Assembly: GCF_902167635.1 (NCBI RefSeq)
Contig: NZ_CABHMS010000011.1
Location: 126,501-190,500 of the forward strand
Direction: 5' to 3'
Source of the DNA: Chitinophaga vietnamensis
GTDB taxonomy: Bacteria > Bacteroidota > Bacteroidia > Chitinophagales > Chitinophagaceae
Length of the DNA: 64,000 nt
In this document: positions 20,665-30,014 of the stretch, piece by piece
Numbering within the stretch: position 1 is the stretch's first letter
Layout of the letters: each line of letters opens with the position of its first letter
The notes under the pieces: generated by a model
The model's database searches: none
Seen by the model: the letters and a program-made list of their open reading frames with translations, nothing else
Told to the model about the DNA's origin: nothing
Position numbers and translations under genes: made by a program

Positions 20665-23479
20665 AAAGGAATCTGGCTGTATAACTTTCCTTCACTTTCT
20701 TCAAGCCTTCCGGAACGCCCGCGTAGAGCAGGTTTCCGCCGCCGGCGCCTCCTTCGGGGCCGAGGTCTATGGCCCAGTCGGCACTGCGTATCACATCGAG
20801 GTTATGTTCTATTACCAGTACGGTATGGCCCTGGTCGATCAATGCGTTGAAAGAGTTGAGCAATTTCTTGATATCGTGGAAATGCAGGCCCGTAGTGGGT
20901 TCGTCGAAGATGAAGAGGATATGCCCCTGCGCTTTGCCTTTACCAAGGAATGATGCCAGCTTCACACGTTGCGCTTCGCCGCCGGAGAGCGTATCACTGC
21001 TCTGGCCGAGTTTCACGTAGCCAAGACCAACATCACTGAGCGGTTTGATCTTGTTACATACATCTTTCTCATCTTTGAAAAATTCCAAGGCTTCGTCTAC
21101 GCCGAGTTCGAGTACGTCGTAGATGTTTTTGCCTTTGTAGGTCACTTCCAGCACTTCTTCTTTAAATCGTTTACCACCGCAGCTTTCGCAGGTCAGGTGT
21201 ACATCTGCAAGGAACTGCATTTCTACGATCACTTCTCCTTCTCCTTTGCAGGCGTCGCAACGGCCGCCGTCCACGTTGAAAGAAAAATGTTTCGGCTGGA
21301 AACCGCGCATCTTGCTCAGCGGCTGCCGTGCAAAGAGATCGCGTATTTCGTCGTATGCCTTGATGTACGTTACCGGATTGGAACGCGATGATTTACCGAT
21401 CGGGTTCTGATCGATCATCTCGATCTGCGTAATATCATCTACCGCTCCTTTCAAAGCACGGTGATTGCCCACTTTCTCGGCAAATTCACCTTTCAACTTC
21501 ATCAACGCAGGATACAGGATTTGCTTTACCAGCGTGGTTTTGCCGGATCCGCTCACCCCGCTCACCACTGTAAATACCTGCAAAGGAAAATCTACGGTGA
21601 TATCTTTCAGGTTGTGCTGACGGCATCCTTCGAGGGTGATCGCTTTTTTCCATTTGCGGATCTTCAGTGGCGGGTCGATGCGGTAGTTACCGCTGAGATA
21701 CTTGCCAGTCAAGCTTTTCGGATCGGTCAATATCTCTTTGTAAGTACCTTCAAAGATCACTTCACCACCGAGATGACTGGCCAGCGGCCCCATATCGATG
21801 ATGTAATCTGCTTCCGCCATCAGTTGCTCGTCGTGCTCTACTACCACTACCGTGTTGCCGAGATCGCGCAACTCTTTCAGTACGCCGATCAAGCGGTGCG
21901 TATCCCTGGCGTGCAGACCGATACTCGGTTCATCGAGGATATAAAGAGAATTAGTAAGATTACTGCCTAATGAACGGGTGAGTTGTATACGCTGACTTTC
22001 CCCACCACTGAGCGTGTTGGCTACGCGATTGAGTGTGAGATAGCCCAAACCTACGTCCAGCAAAGTTTTCAGACGGTGGTTAATTTCTATGAGGATACGT
22101 TTCCCTACCTGTTGATCGTATTCGCTGAGTGCGAGAGAATCAAACCAGGCTTTCAGGTCTGATACCGGCATATCTACCAGCTCGGCGATATTGCGGCCGC
22201 CCACTTTGATGTAGAGCGCTTCTTTGCGCAGCCTGCCGCCGCCACATTCATGACATACGGTGCGGCCACGGTAGCGGGCTTGCAGCACGCGATATTGCAC
22301 TTTGTACAGGTTCTGTTCTACCATTTTGAAGAACTCGTTGAGCCCATAAAAATGTTCATTGCCTGTCCATAACAGTTTGTATTGTTCGTCGGTAAGATCG
22401 GCGATCGGCTTGTGTACCGGGAAGCCGAACTTGCGGGAAGCCTTGATCAGCGCCTCTTTGTATTCACCCATCTTCTCCCCTCTCCAGGGCGCGATAGCGC
22501 CTTCGTATACGCTCAGGCGTTTGTCGGGTATCACGAGGTCTGCGTCGATGCCGAGCACCTGTCCAAAACCTTCACACACAGGGCATGCGCCATAGGGATT
22601 GTTGAAGGAGAAGAGATTGGGCACCGGTTCTTCAAATTGCAATCCATCGAGTTCAAAGCGGTTGGCAAAATGTTGCATTGCGCCCCCGTCGATCTCTACA
22701 TAGCAATCACCTTCGCCCTCATAAAATGCAGTTTGCACGCTGTCGGCTATACGATGTTGGTCATCTTCATTAAAATCCTTCACCACGAGGCGATCGATGA
22801 GCACCCAAGTATTTTCGTTGATGGCGGGCTTTTTCTGTTCCAGCAGCTCTTCGATGCGGAGCAGGCCATTGCCTTCGCTACCGGCCACGTATAAACGAGA
22901 AAAACCTTTCTGCATGAGGATATTGAGCTCTTCTTTTGCATCTCTCTTGGCATGACGGCGGAAAGGCACCAGCAGCAATACTTTGCTGCCATGTTTGAGT
23001 TTCACGATATAGTCCACCACATCGCTCACTTCATGTTTTTTTACGAGCTGGCCGGAGATGGGGGAATATGTTTTACCTACGCGGCCAAAGAGCAGGCGCA
23101 GGTAATCGTAGATCTCTGTCATGGAACCCACGGTGGACCGCGGCGTGCGGGTGATCACCTTTTGTTCGATGGCGATGGCCGGGCAGATGCCTTTGATGTA
23201 ATCCACATCCGGCTTGTTCATCCGCATGAGGAACTGACGTGCATATGCACTGAGGCTTTCCGCATAGCGGCGCTGGCCTTCGGCATATAAGGTGTCCATA
23301 GTGAGGGAAGATTTTCCCGACCCTGAAACACCTGTTACCACAATCAATTTATTGCGGGGAATAGAGACGCTCACATTCTTGAGGTTGTGTACCCTGGCGC
23401 CTTTTATGAAAATATTGTCCTGAGGTTTAACTACCTGAGGATCAATTCTAGTTTCCTGTTTCTTAACTTTTGTACCCAT
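20663..23479 (-). CDS. uvrA: Excinuclease ABC subunit A
   Basis: Damage-recognition ATPase of nucleotide excision repair; works as a dimer with UvrB on DNA. 938 residues, normal length. The first Walker A is [11 protein letters not shown] (50-60) and the second [15 protein letters not shown]. Zinc modules show as [18 protein letters not shown] and CDACKGEGE with a later CESCGGKRF. Both ABC signatures are present ([16 protein letters not shown] and [16 protein letters not shown]), as are the Walker B motifs [10 protein letters not shown] and [10 protein letters not shown]. Monocistronic, convergent with the DUF4293 gene. A TAAATTTG element ends only 7 bases before the ATG. No odd features. Confidence 0.98.
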   Translation of the reverse strand: MGTKVKKQETRIDPQVVKPQDNIFIKGARVHNLKNVSVSIPRNKLIVVTGVSGSGKSSLTMDTLYAEGQRRYAESLSAYARQFLMRMNKPDVDYIKGICPAIAIEQKVITRTPRSTVGSMTEIYDYLRLLFGRVGKTYSPISGQLVKKHEVSDVVDYIVKLKHGSKVLLLVPFRRHAKRDAKEELNILMQKGFSRLYVAGSEGNGLLRIEELLEQKKPAINENTWVLIDRLVVKDFNEDDQHRIADSVQTAFYEGEGDCYVEIDGGAMQHFANRFELDGLQFEEPVPNLFSFNNPYGACPVCEGFGQVLGIDADLVIPDKRLSVYEGAIAPWRGEKMGEYKEALIKASRKFGFPVHKPIADLTDEQYKLLWTGNEHFYGLNEFFKMVEQNLYKVQYRVLQARYRGRTVCHECGGGRLRKEALYIKVGGRNIAELVDMPVSDLKAWFDSLALSEYDQQVGKRILIEINHRLKTLLDVGLGYLTLNRVANTLSGGESQRIQLTRSLGSNLTNSLYILDEPSIGLHARDTHRLIGVLKELRDLGNTVVVVEHDEQLMAEADYIIDMGPLASHLGGEVIFEGTYKEILTDPKSLTGKYLSGNYRIDPPLKIRKWKKAITLEGCRQHNLKDITVDFPLQVFTVVSGVSGSGKTTLVKQILYPALMKLKGEFAEKVGNHRALKGAVDDITQIEMIDQNPIGKSSRSNPVTYIKAYDEIRDLFARQPLSKMRGFQPKHFSFNVDGGRCDACKGEGEVIVEMQFLADVHLTCESCGGKRFKEEVLEVTYKGKNIYDVLELGVDEALEFFKDEKDVCNKIKPLSDVGLGYVKLGQSSDTLSGGEAQRVKLASFLGKGKAQGHILFIFDEPTTGLHFHDIKKLLNSFNALIDQGHTVLVIEHNLDVIRSADWAIDLGPEGGAGGGNLLYAGVPEGLKKVKESYTARFL

Positions 23480-23486
23480 TACAGAA

Positions 23487-23494
23487 CAAATTTA
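23487..23494 (-). promoter_or_regulatory. Candidate -7 element of uvrA
   Basis: Minus-strand TAAATTTG matches TAnnTTTG exactly and ends 7 bases before the uvrA ATG, so transcription would start at or next to the start codon. A TTG lies 15 rather than 19-20 bases upstream. Confidence 0.45.
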
Positions 23495-23622
23495 AGGGAA
23501 AAGATGTTTCAATAAAGCTAGTTGATTGGCTTTTAGGCGGCTACCAAAAAAGCGCAACAATAACCCCTTGCGGGAGCCGCTGAAAGGCAAAACAGCCAAC
23601 GGCTGAAAGCTATTTTTATTAT

Positions 23623-23652
23623 TTGTTTTATTGAACTATTCTTTTATATTTG
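23623..23652 (+). promoter_or_regulatory. Consensus promoter of the ECF sigma gene (TTG-N19-TATATTTG)
   Basis: TTG at 23623-23625, a 19-base spacer, and TATATTTG at 23645-23652 match the Bacteroidota primary-sigma promoter exactly. The resulting leader is about 140 bases, long enough for post-transcriptional control. So the gene appears to be read by the housekeeping sigma rather than only by itself. Confidence 0.8.
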
Positions 23653-23797
23653 CAAAGGACGTATGCTATACCTTGGATCAACAATAATTTCTTTAACTTT
23701 TTAAACTGCTCATTATCGCTTAAACTCTACGTAATCAAAGCAACCAACAGGCTGTAAAGTCCGTATTATTTACTAACCCGTCTAGTTGTAGAAGTTT

Positions 23798-24379
23798 ATG
23801 CAAATAATGTACAAATTGTGCGACGAGCAGTTGATCACCCTTTTTAAGAAAGGTCATACTTCAGCTTTAGAAGAATTGGTCCATCGCCATAAGGATAAGG
23901 TATATACTTCTATCCTCCTGTTGGTTAAAGATCCATTTCTCGCCGAAGACATCTTCCAGGACACCTTCATAAAAATAATCGATACCATTCGGGCAGAACG
24001 TTATACGGAGAAAGGAAAATTTTTACCTTGGGCCATGCGTATCGCGCATAACCTTTGTGTAGATCATTTCAGGAAGATCAAACGTACGCCGATGATCAAA
24101 ACCGGCGACGACAAAGATATTTTCGATGTATTAGGTTTTAGCGACAGCTGCGCAGAAGAAAAGATCATCACCCGTCAGAGCCACGACCGCGTACGCCGTA
24201 TGCTGGACATGCTCCCGGAAGAACAACGGGAAGTGATCATCCTCCGCCATTATGCAGAACTGAGCTTCAAAGAAATTGCAGACCTCACACAGGTTAGTAT
24301 CAATACCGCACTGGGTCGTATGCGGTATGGACTGATAAATCTCCGCAAGATGATGACGGAGAAACAAATTTGTCTATGA
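23798..24379 (+). CDS. RNA polymerase sigma factor, ECF (sigma-70) family
   Basis: 193-residue two-domain sigma factor. Sigma-2 covers about 20-95 (LVKDPFLAEDIFQDTFIKII and LPWAMRIAHNLCVDHFRK); sigma-4 covers about 130-185 (LPEEQREVIILRHYAELSFK, then a helix-turn-helix EIADLTQVSINTALGRMRYG). No anti-sigma gene follows; the next gene is on the other strand. This fits the widespread Bacteroidota ECF-like factors without an adjacent anti-sigma. ATG 23798 is used; ATG 23807 (MYKLCDEQ) is an equally good start. The promoter is strong, the leader long, and a terminator follows within 30 bases. Confidence 0.93.
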   Translation: MQIMYKLCDEQLITLFKKGHTSALEELVHRHKDKVYTSILLLVKDPFLAEDIFQDTFIKIIDTIRAERYTEKGKFLPWAMRIAHNLCVDHFRKIKRTPMIKTGDDKDIFDVLGFSDSCAEEKIITRQSHDRVRRMLDMLPEEQREVIILRHYAELSFKEIADLTQVSINTALGRMRYGLINLRKMMTEKQICL

Positions 24380-24405
24380 ACGACCCTTTTTTTGCTTGCC
24401 ATCAG

Positions 24406-24443
24406 CGGGCGGCCGGATGTAATGTCCGACCGCTCGTTTTTTT
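24406..24443 (+). terminator. Intrinsic terminator of the sigma gene
   Basis: A 13-base stem (CGGGCGGCCGGAT with GTCCGACCGCTCG, allowing G-U pairs and one mismatch), a five-base loop, then seven T residues on the plus strand. Confidence 0.85.
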
Positions 24444-25359
24444 ATGCCGGCTCCTTCTTCCGGCTGATCAGCAACACACCGGCCAATACCAGCGCTGTTC
24501 CGATCAGCTGCTGCCAGGTCACCGCCTCCTGTAAAAATAATGCTGCCAGCAAGATGGTGGCCACCGGCCCCACACTCGCAATGATCGCAGCATTGCCGGC
24601 GCCCACATATTTAATCCCTGCCGATAGCAGGAAAGTAGGCATCACCGTGGAGATAACGGCAATGCACAAACTCAGCCACAACGTATAAGCGGAAAAGTGC
24701 CGCGGCGTAGCGCCATACTTCACGAAGTAATGCGTAAGCACGCCCAGTGCGGCAAACGACAAAGCATAGGCAGTGAATTTCATCGCGCCCACCTGCGGGA
24801 TGATCTCACCGCCGCCTACCATATAAAATGCATAGGTAACCGCGCAAGCCGCCACCAGCAAGGATCCTATGAGCAACTTACTATCAAAGCCCTGGTGCTG
24901 CATATCTCCCACAAAAGCGATACACATGCCCGCATAGGCCAGCAACATCGCTTTCCATTGCAGAGATGTGATCTTCTTCTTGAAGAAGGTGGCCGACATC
25001 AGCAGGGCAAAAGTGGGATACAGAAAGAGGATCAGCCGTTCCATGCCTGCGGAGATATATTGCAATCCCATGAAATCGAAAATGCTGCTGAGGTAATAAC
25101 CGAAAATGCCCAGCGCAGCTATACCCAGCCACTGGCGGGCATTCAGGCGCTGGTTACCTTCACGGCGCCACAACACCAGCGCAGTGATCACATAGAACGG
25201 CAGAGAAAACAACATACGCAGCGCCAGCACAGAAATAGCATCTACAGGCGCTGCGCGATAGATCAGTTTGATGAAGATGGCCTTGGCAGAGAAGCAGACG
25301 GCGCTCAGCAGCACCAACATGCATCCCCACAAAAAAGAAGGCTCTTGCTTAGTTGGCAT
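24442..25359 (-). CDS. EamA/DMT-family transporter
   Basis: 305-residue inner-membrane protein with about ten hydrophobic segments in two repeated halves, as in drug/metabolite transporters. It begins GCMLVLLSAVCFSAKAIFIK, and EamA-like motifs include YISAGMERLILFLYPTFALL in repeat one and VGAGNAAIIASVGPVATILL in repeat two. The substrate cannot be inferred; family members export amino acids, metabolites or drugs. It starts 15 bases after the thiolase stop, so the two are probably cotranscribed. Confidence 0.9.
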   Translation of the reverse strand: MPTKQEPSFLWGCMLVLLSAVCFSAKAIFIKLIYRAAPVDAISVLALRMLFSLPFYVITALVLWRREGNQRLNARQWLGIAALGIFGYYLSSIFDFMGLQYISAGMERLILFLYPTFALLMSATFFKKKITSLQWKAMLLAYAGMCIAFVGDMQHQGFDSKLLIGSLLVAACAVTYAFYMVGGGEIIPQVGAMKFTAYALSFAALGVLTHYFVKYGATPRHFSAYTLWLSLCIAVISTVMPTFLLSAGIKYVGAGNAAIIASVGPVATILLAALFLQEAVTWQQLIGTALVLAGVLLISRKKEPA

Positions 25360-25374
25360 GACGAATCAAGGTAC

Positions 25375-26574
25375 TTAGGGTTTCTCGAAAATAATGGCAG
25401 CGCCCTGCCCTACGCCCACGCACATGGTGGCGAGGCCGTATCTGGCGCCGGGCCTGCGTTTCAGCTCATGCAGCAAAGTGGCGGTGATACGCGCGCCGCT
25501 GCATCCGAGCGGGTGCCCGATAGCGATGGCGCCACCATTCACATTGATGATGTCTGGATTGAGGCCGAGGTCGCGCGTGCAGGCGAGCGACTGTGACGCG
25601 AAGGCTTCGTTCAGCTCTACGAGGTCGAGTTGGGATACCTGCAAACCTGCGCGGCGCAAGGCTTTCTGCGAGGCTGGTACCGGTCCGATGCCCATGATCG
25701 AAGGATCCACGCCGGCCACCGCCATGCTTCTGATCATTGCCAACGGCTTTAAATTGAACTGTTTCAGCGCCTTTTCAGATACCACCAGCACCGCAGCCGA
25801 GCCGTCGTTGATACCGGAAGAGTTACCGGCGGTAACGCTGCCATCCTTCATGAATGCAGGTTTCAGGCCGGCGAGCTTTTCCAGCGATGTATCGCGCGGT
25901 GGTTCATCTTTGGAGAACACTACCTGCTCTTCCTTATTGGGTGTGATCTCCACAGGGATGATCTCATCATTCCATTTGCCGGCCAGCAATGCCTGTTTAT
26001 AGTTTTGCTGGCTACGGAGGGCAAAGCGATCCTGATCTTCCCGGCTGATCTGCCACTGACGGGCTACGTTTTCCGCCGTTTCGCCCATGGAATAGGGATG
26101 GTACATATCGGCCAGTTTCTTATTGGTAAAGCGCCACCCGATGGTGGTGTCAAATATCTCTGTTTTGCGGCTGAAGGGGCCGTCGGCTTTGGGCATCACG
26201 AAAGGCGCCCTGGTCATGCTTTCCACGCCGCCGGCGATATATACGTCGCCTTCGCCGCACATGACGGCGCGGGCGGCGTCCATGATGGCTTGCAGGCCGG
26301 AGGCGCAGAGGCGGTTCACGGTATTGCCGGCCACAGTTACGGGCAGGCCCGCCAGCAGGGCCGCCATACGGGCCACATCGCGATTGTCTTCACCGGCCTG
26401 GTTGGCAGCCCCGGCGATCACATCTTCGATCAGCGCAGGGTCGAGGGAATTGTTCCTGCTGAGCAAAGCCTTGATGAGATGCGCGAGCATATCATCCGGG
26501 CGGATTGTGCTCAGTGCGCCACCATAGCGGCCGATAGGGGTTCTGACAGCATCAGCGATATATGCAACTTGCAT
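25375..26574 (-). CDS. pcaF: Acetyl-CoA acyltransferase, PcaF/PaaJ-type thiolase
   Basis: 399-residue thiolase. Catalytic residues are Cys90 in NRLCASGLQ, His354 in GHPLGCSGARI and Cys385 in CVGVGQG. The N terminus (DAVRTPIGRYGGALSTIRPD), the GEDNRDVARMAALLAGLP segment and TTIGWRFTN closely resemble 3-oxoadipyl-CoA thiolases as I remember PaaJ/PcaF. The reaction would be release of acetyl-CoA from 3-oxoadipyl-CoA in aromatic degradation. No other paa or pca gene is in the window, so a general beta-oxidation role is possible. It heads a likely two-gene unit with the EamA transporter. Confidence 0.87.
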   Translation of the reverse strand: MQVAYIADAVRTPIGRYGGALSTIRPDDMLAHLIKALLSRNNSLDPALIEDVIAGAANQAGEDNRDVARMAALLAGLPVTVAGNTVNRLCASGLQAIMDAARAVMCGEGDVYIAGGVESMTRAPFVMPKADGPFSRKTEIFDTTIGWRFTNKKLADMYHPYSMGETAENVARQWQISREDQDRFALRSQQNYKQALLAGKWNDEIIPVEITPNKEEQVVFSKDEPPRDTSLEKLAGLKPAFMKDGSVTAGNSSGINDGSAAVLVVSEKALKQFNLKPLAMIRSMAVAGVDPSIMGIGPVPASQKALRRAGLQVSQLDLVELNEAFASQSLACTRDLGLNPDIINVNGGAIAIGHPLGCSGARITATLLHELKRRPGARYGLATMCVGVGQGAAIIFEKP

Positions 26575-26726
26575 GTTGATTTCCAGTTTTGTTTGATGGT
26601 CGATAAATGATTAACCTGCAAATAAACCATTTCCGGCAACTCCGCCAATAATTAACTTTTAATCGCCTATATAGCGCCTTAAAGGCTAATAGTTAGCGGA
26701 GCACGGGCATTGTCATTGATTTTCTG

Positions 26727-26734
26727 TATCTTTG
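26727..26734 (+). promoter_or_regulatory. Candidate -7 element of rlmN
   Basis: TATCTTTG matches TAnnTTTG exactly and lies 55 bases before the rlmN ATG. The nearest TTG is 14 rather than 19-20 bases upstream, so the -33 element is unclear. Confidence 0.5.
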
Positions 26735-26788
26735 CCGCTGCTTACCGACTGCCGTAAGGGCAGCCAATTGCTTATTTAACGGTCAATA

Positions 26789-27832
26789 ATGAAGTCTGAC
26801 AAAAAGAACATCCGGCATTTAACTTTGCCATCATTACAAGAATATTTCGGGTCTATCGGAGAAAAGGCCTTCCGTGCAAAACAGGTGTACGAATGGTTAT
26901 GGTTACGCCATGCTAGCAGCTTTGAGGCTATGACCAACCTCTCCAAAGAGCTGCGGCACAAGCTGGAAGAGAATTTCAGCCTGCCAGTCGTAAAGGTGGA
27001 CGCCACCCAGCACAGTACTGATGGCACTATCAAGAGCCGTTTCCGCCTGCACGACAGCCACCTGGTGGAGGGCGTGCTGATACCGACAGACTCCCGTCAA
27101 ACCGCCTGCGTATCCTCGCAGGTAGGGTGCAGCCTCAGTTGCAAATTTTGCGCAACCGGCTATATGGACCGTAAGCGTAATCTTGATTTCGACGAGATAT
27201 TTGATGAGGTAGCGCTCATCAACCAGCAATCCCTTGAACATTATGGCAAAAAGCTCAGCAATATCGTATTTATGGGTATGGGCGAGCCTTTGCTGAATTA
27301 TAAAAATGTGCTGCATTCCATCGAACGTATTACTGCACCCGATGGACTGGGCATGTCGCCCAAGCGCATTACCGTATCTACCGCCGGCGTGGCCAAAATG
27401 ATCCGCCAGCTTGGAGATGATCAGGTGAAATTCAACCTGGCGCTGTCTTTACACGCCGCTAACGATACCAAACGCAGCCAGATCATGCCTATCAACGATT
27501 CCAACAGCCTGAAGGAACTGATAGATGCATTGAACTACTTCTACAAAGCAACCGGCAACGAAATTTCGTTCGAGTATATCCTCTTTGATAATTTCAATGA
27601 TTCGAAAACAGATGCTGATGAGCTGATCAAGATCTATCGTCAGGTACCTGCCGACCTGGTGAATATCATTGAATACAACCCGATCGACAATGCCCGCTTC
27701 ATGAAGCCTGATGCGCAAACCGCAGAATCATTCATGGAATACCTCGGCAAAAACCGCGTGAATGCACGTTTACGCCGGAGCCGCGGGAAAGACATAGACG
27801 CCGCCTGCGGACAGCTGGCCAATAAAGGTTGA
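26789..27832 (+). CDS. rlmN: 23S rRNA (adenine2503-C2)-methyltransferase
   Basis: Radical-SAM enzyme that methylates A2503 of 23S rRNA and also tRNA. 347 residues, usual size. The iron-sulfur cluster ligands are C114, C118 and C121 in the CX3CX2C motif GCSLSCKFC; mechanistic cysteines are C107 (QTACVSSQVG) and C340 (DAACGQL). GMGEPLLNY and the SAM-contact region LSLHAANDTKR are also present. It heads a run of three RNA-modification genes on the plus strand, followed after 56 bases by a pseudouridine synthase. Confidence 0.97.
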   Translation: MKSDKKNIRHLTLPSLQEYFGSIGEKAFRAKQVYEWLWLRHASSFEAMTNLSKELRHKLEENFSLPVVKVDATQHSTDGTIKSRFRLHDSHLVEGVLIPTDSRQTACVSSQVGCSLSCKFCATGYMDRKRNLDFDEIFDEVALINQQSLEHYGKKLSNIVFMGMGEPLLNYKNVLHSIERITAPDGLGMSPKRITVSTAGVAKMIRQLGDDQVKFNLALSLHAANDTKRSQIMPINDSNSLKELIDALNYFYKATGNEISFEYILFDNFNDSKTDADELIKIYRQVPADLVNIIEYNPIDNARFMKPDAQTAESFMEYLGKNRVNARLRRSRGKDIDAACGQLANKG

Positions 27833-27888
27833 TCATCAAATATTGCAAATACACAGACCATCTCATGGTCATCATTCAATAATAGTTT

Positions 27889-29127
27889 ATGAAGAAAAGA
27901 ATACCTGCTAAAAAAGGGTTTGCCCCTTTCAAAGAAAATAAACCGGGCAAAACCGATAAGCCAGCAGGCCACCGCAACCGCCCTTCCTCTGATGGCGAAA
28001 GGCCTGGAAGAGCATCTGCAAAAGATCAGCATAACGGCGATGATACACCATCACTCCGCAAACGCAGCTTCGACAAACCGGCCAAAGACGAACAGCCTGC
28101 CCGCAAACGCGGCTTCAGCACCGGCCGCAATGGCGACGATGCCCCCGTGCGTAAGAAATTCTCTGATAGAAAAGAAGGCGATAACAGCTCCTTCCATGGT
28201 GATTTCTCCCGTAAAACCACTGGCAACCGTGAACACCGCGAAACACCCAGTGGCTTTAACCGCAAAAAATTCTTCGATCGTGTAAACGAGCGCTTCGCCG
28301 ACAAACACGAAAGAAAGAGAATGCCTGTTAAAAAGAAAGATACTAACGATCACGAATACACGAAAAAGTCATCCGAGCCCAAAGCTCCTAAAGAAAGCAC
28401 CTTCGGGCCTGGTGAAATGCCGCTCAATAAATATATCGCCCATTGCGGCCTTTGCTCGCGCAGGAAAGCGGTGGACTATATTAAAGAAGGTAAAGTGACC
28501 GTAAACGGTAAAACCGTCACAGAGCCGGCCACCAAAGTAACCGCTGCCGACACGGTTACCCTGCAGGATAAAAAGATCACGCTGCAAAAGAACCTCGTGT
28601 ACATCCTGCTCAACAAACCGAAAGGGTATATCACTACCACCGATGATCCCGAAGGCCGCAAAACCGTGATGGACCTGATTGAAGACGCCGTGGAAAATGA
28701 GCGTGTATATCCTGTGGGCCGCCTGGACCGCAACACCTCCGGTCTGCTGCTCCTCACCAACGATGGCGAGCTGGCGCAGAAACTGGCGCATCCCAAACAC
28801 AATATCAAAAAGATCTACCAGGTGGAGCTGGACAAACCACTCACCAAGAACGACGCAGAAAAGATCCTTGCCGGCGTAACATTGGAAGATGGCGTGGCGC
28901 ATGTAGACGCTCTCGGTTATGTAGATCCCAGGGATAAAAAGCAGGTAGGCATCGAAATCCATAGCGGCAAAAACCGCATTGTACGCCGCATCTTTGAGCA
29001 CATGGAATACAATGTGGAAAAGCTGGACCGCGTGATGTATGCCGGCCTGACCAAAAAAACCCTCAACCGCGGCCAATGGCGCTTCCTGACCGACAAAGAA
29101 GTGATCCTCCTGAAACATTTTAAATAA
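27889..29127 (+). CDS. Pseudouridine synthase, RsuA/RluB family, with long basic N-terminal extension
   Basis: 412 residues. The conserved enzyme begins near residue 177 (MPLNKYIAHCGLCSRRKAVD), an S4 RNA-binding domain, followed by the RsuA/RluB catalytic domain with GRLDRNTSGLLLLTNDG, where D280 is the catalytic aspartate, and GKNRIVRRIFEHM near the end. The first 175 residues are low-complexity, rich in Lys, Arg, Asp, Ser and Pro, and are probably a disordered RNA-binding tail common in Bacteroidota homologues. The likely target is U2605 of 23S rRNA (RluB) or a related site; the exact site is inferred. Only 14 bases separate it from the next pseudouridine synthase. Confidence 0.94.
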   Translation: MKKRIPAKKGFAPFKENKPGKTDKPAGHRNRPSSDGERPGRASAKDQHNGDDTPSLRKRSFDKPAKDEQPARKRGFSTGRNGDDAPVRKKFSDRKEGDNSSFHGDFSRKTTGNREHRETPSGFNRKKFFDRVNERFADKHERKRMPVKKKDTNDHEYTKKSSEPKAPKESTFGPGEMPLNKYIAHCGLCSRRKAVDYIKEGKVTVNGKTVTEPATKVTAADTVTLQDKKITLQKNLVYILLNKPKGYITTTDDPEGRKTVMDLIEDAVENERVYPVGRLDRNTSGLLLLTNDGELAQKLAHPKHNIKKIYQVELDKPLTKNDAEKILAGVTLEDGVAHVDALGYVDPRDKKQVGIEIHSGKNRIVRRIFEHMEYNVEKLDRVMYAGLTKKTLNRGQWRFLTDKEVILLKHFK

Positions 29128-29141
29128 GAGCCGGACATTTG

Positions 29142-29867
29142 ATGCGATTAGAAGATCATATTATACTTGAAACACCCGATTTTGTGGTGGTCAACAAACC
29201 ATCGGGGATGCTTACCCTTCCCGACCGTCATGATAACGAACTGGCTTCGCTCATCGCCATCATGAAGAAGGCGTATGGCGAGATTTTCACTGTTCATCGT
29301 CTGGACCGTGATACCAGCGGCATTATCCTCTTCGCCCGTAACGAGGCGGCGCATAAATATTTTTCCCAGCTTTTTGAAAGCAGAGATGTAAAGAAATTTT
29401 ACCTGGGCATTGTGAATGGCCAGTTGCAGGAGAAGAAAGGCAGTGTGGCGGAGGGTATTATGGAGCACCCGGTGCAGAAAGGCAAGATGGTGACGAACCG
29501 CAAGGGTAAAGCCTCGCTCACTGACTATGAAGTGTTGGAAGAGTTCGGGCTTTACAGCCTGGTGAAGATGCAGATACATACGGGCCGCACGCATCAGATC
29601 AGGGTACATATGAAACACCTGGGGCATCCTATTGCGGTAGATGAATTGTATGGCAGTGCAGAGCCGGTGCGGCTTTCCAGTATCAAGAAGAAATTCAAGC
29701 TGGGGAAGCATACGGAAGAAGAGCGGCCGTTGCTCAACAGGCTGGCCTTGCATGCTTTCATGCTGCAATTCAGGGACCCTAACGGTAAAGAATATACGAT
29801 AGAGGCGCCGCTGCCGAAAGATATGAGCGCCTTGCTCAATCAGCTAAGGAAAACAATTCATAAATAA
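29142..29867 (+). CDS. RluA-family pseudouridine synthase
   Basis: 241 residues from the ATG at 29142 (MRLEDHIILE). The catalytic motif is HRLDRDTSGIILFARN with Asp55; earlier VVNKPSGMLTLP and later IHTGRTHQIRVHMKHLGHPI are the other RluA-family hallmarks. No S4 domain is present. It modifies uridine in rRNA or tRNA; which position is not readable. It is the third gene in the rlmN/Rlu/RluA run, and a perfect 19-base hairpin starts at its stop codon. Confidence 0.94.
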   Translation: MRLEDHIILETPDFVVVNKPSGMLTLPDRHDNELASLIAIMKKAYGEIFTVHRLDRDTSGIILFARNEAAHKYFSQLFESRDVKKFYLGIVNGQLQEKKGSVAEGIMEHPVQKGKMVTNRKGKASLTDYEVLEEFGLYSLVKMQIHTGRTHQIRVHMKHLGHPIAVDELYGSAEPVRLSSIKKKFKLGKHTEEERPLLNRLALHAFMLQFRDPNGKEYTIEAPLPKDMSALLNQLRKTIHK

Positions 29868-29900
29868 CAAGAGGCGCGAAACGCGCCTCTTGTTATTTAT
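29860..29900 (+). terminator. Hairpin ending the RNA-modification gene run
   Basis: Perfect 19-base arms (29860-29878 and 29882-29900) around an AAA loop, with an AGAGGCGCG core. It overlaps the stop codon of the RluA-family gene. The T-rich outer part of the right arm would serve as the release tract. Confidence 0.85.
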
Positions 29901-29907
29901 GGGCAAT

Positions 29908-29933
29908 AAAAAAACGGGGAAAAATCCCCGTTT
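29908..29933 (-). terminator. Terminator of the peroxiredoxin gene
   Basis: A nine-base stem (AAACGGGGA with TCCCCGTTT) preceded on the plus strand by a run of A, which reads as a T-tract on the minus strand, about 80 bases after the peroxiredoxin stop. Confidence 0.7.
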
Positions 29934-30014
29934 CGTAAAAATCAAAAACCAACCATTAAAAAATCTTTATCGCTAGGGGCTGCGGCCTGGTGGTAGCGGC
30001 AGCTTCCGGATATT

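Larger units (their letters stand above)
23480..23797. other. 318-base intergenic region between uvrA and the ECF sigma gene
   Basis: Holds the uvrA -7 element near its left end, a GCGGCT/AGCCGC dyad from about 23537 to 23581, a small CAGCC/GGCTG hairpin near 23593-23605, and the sigma gene promoter at 23623-23652. The 145 bases between that promoter and the sigma ATG hold no gene I can recognise and no clear riboswitch fold. Confidence 0.6.

Noticed and set aside
23480-23797. Riboswitch or small RNA in the sigma-gene leader
   Set aside because: Only short hairpins are visible and none matches a riboswitch I know; left as an unexplained leader.
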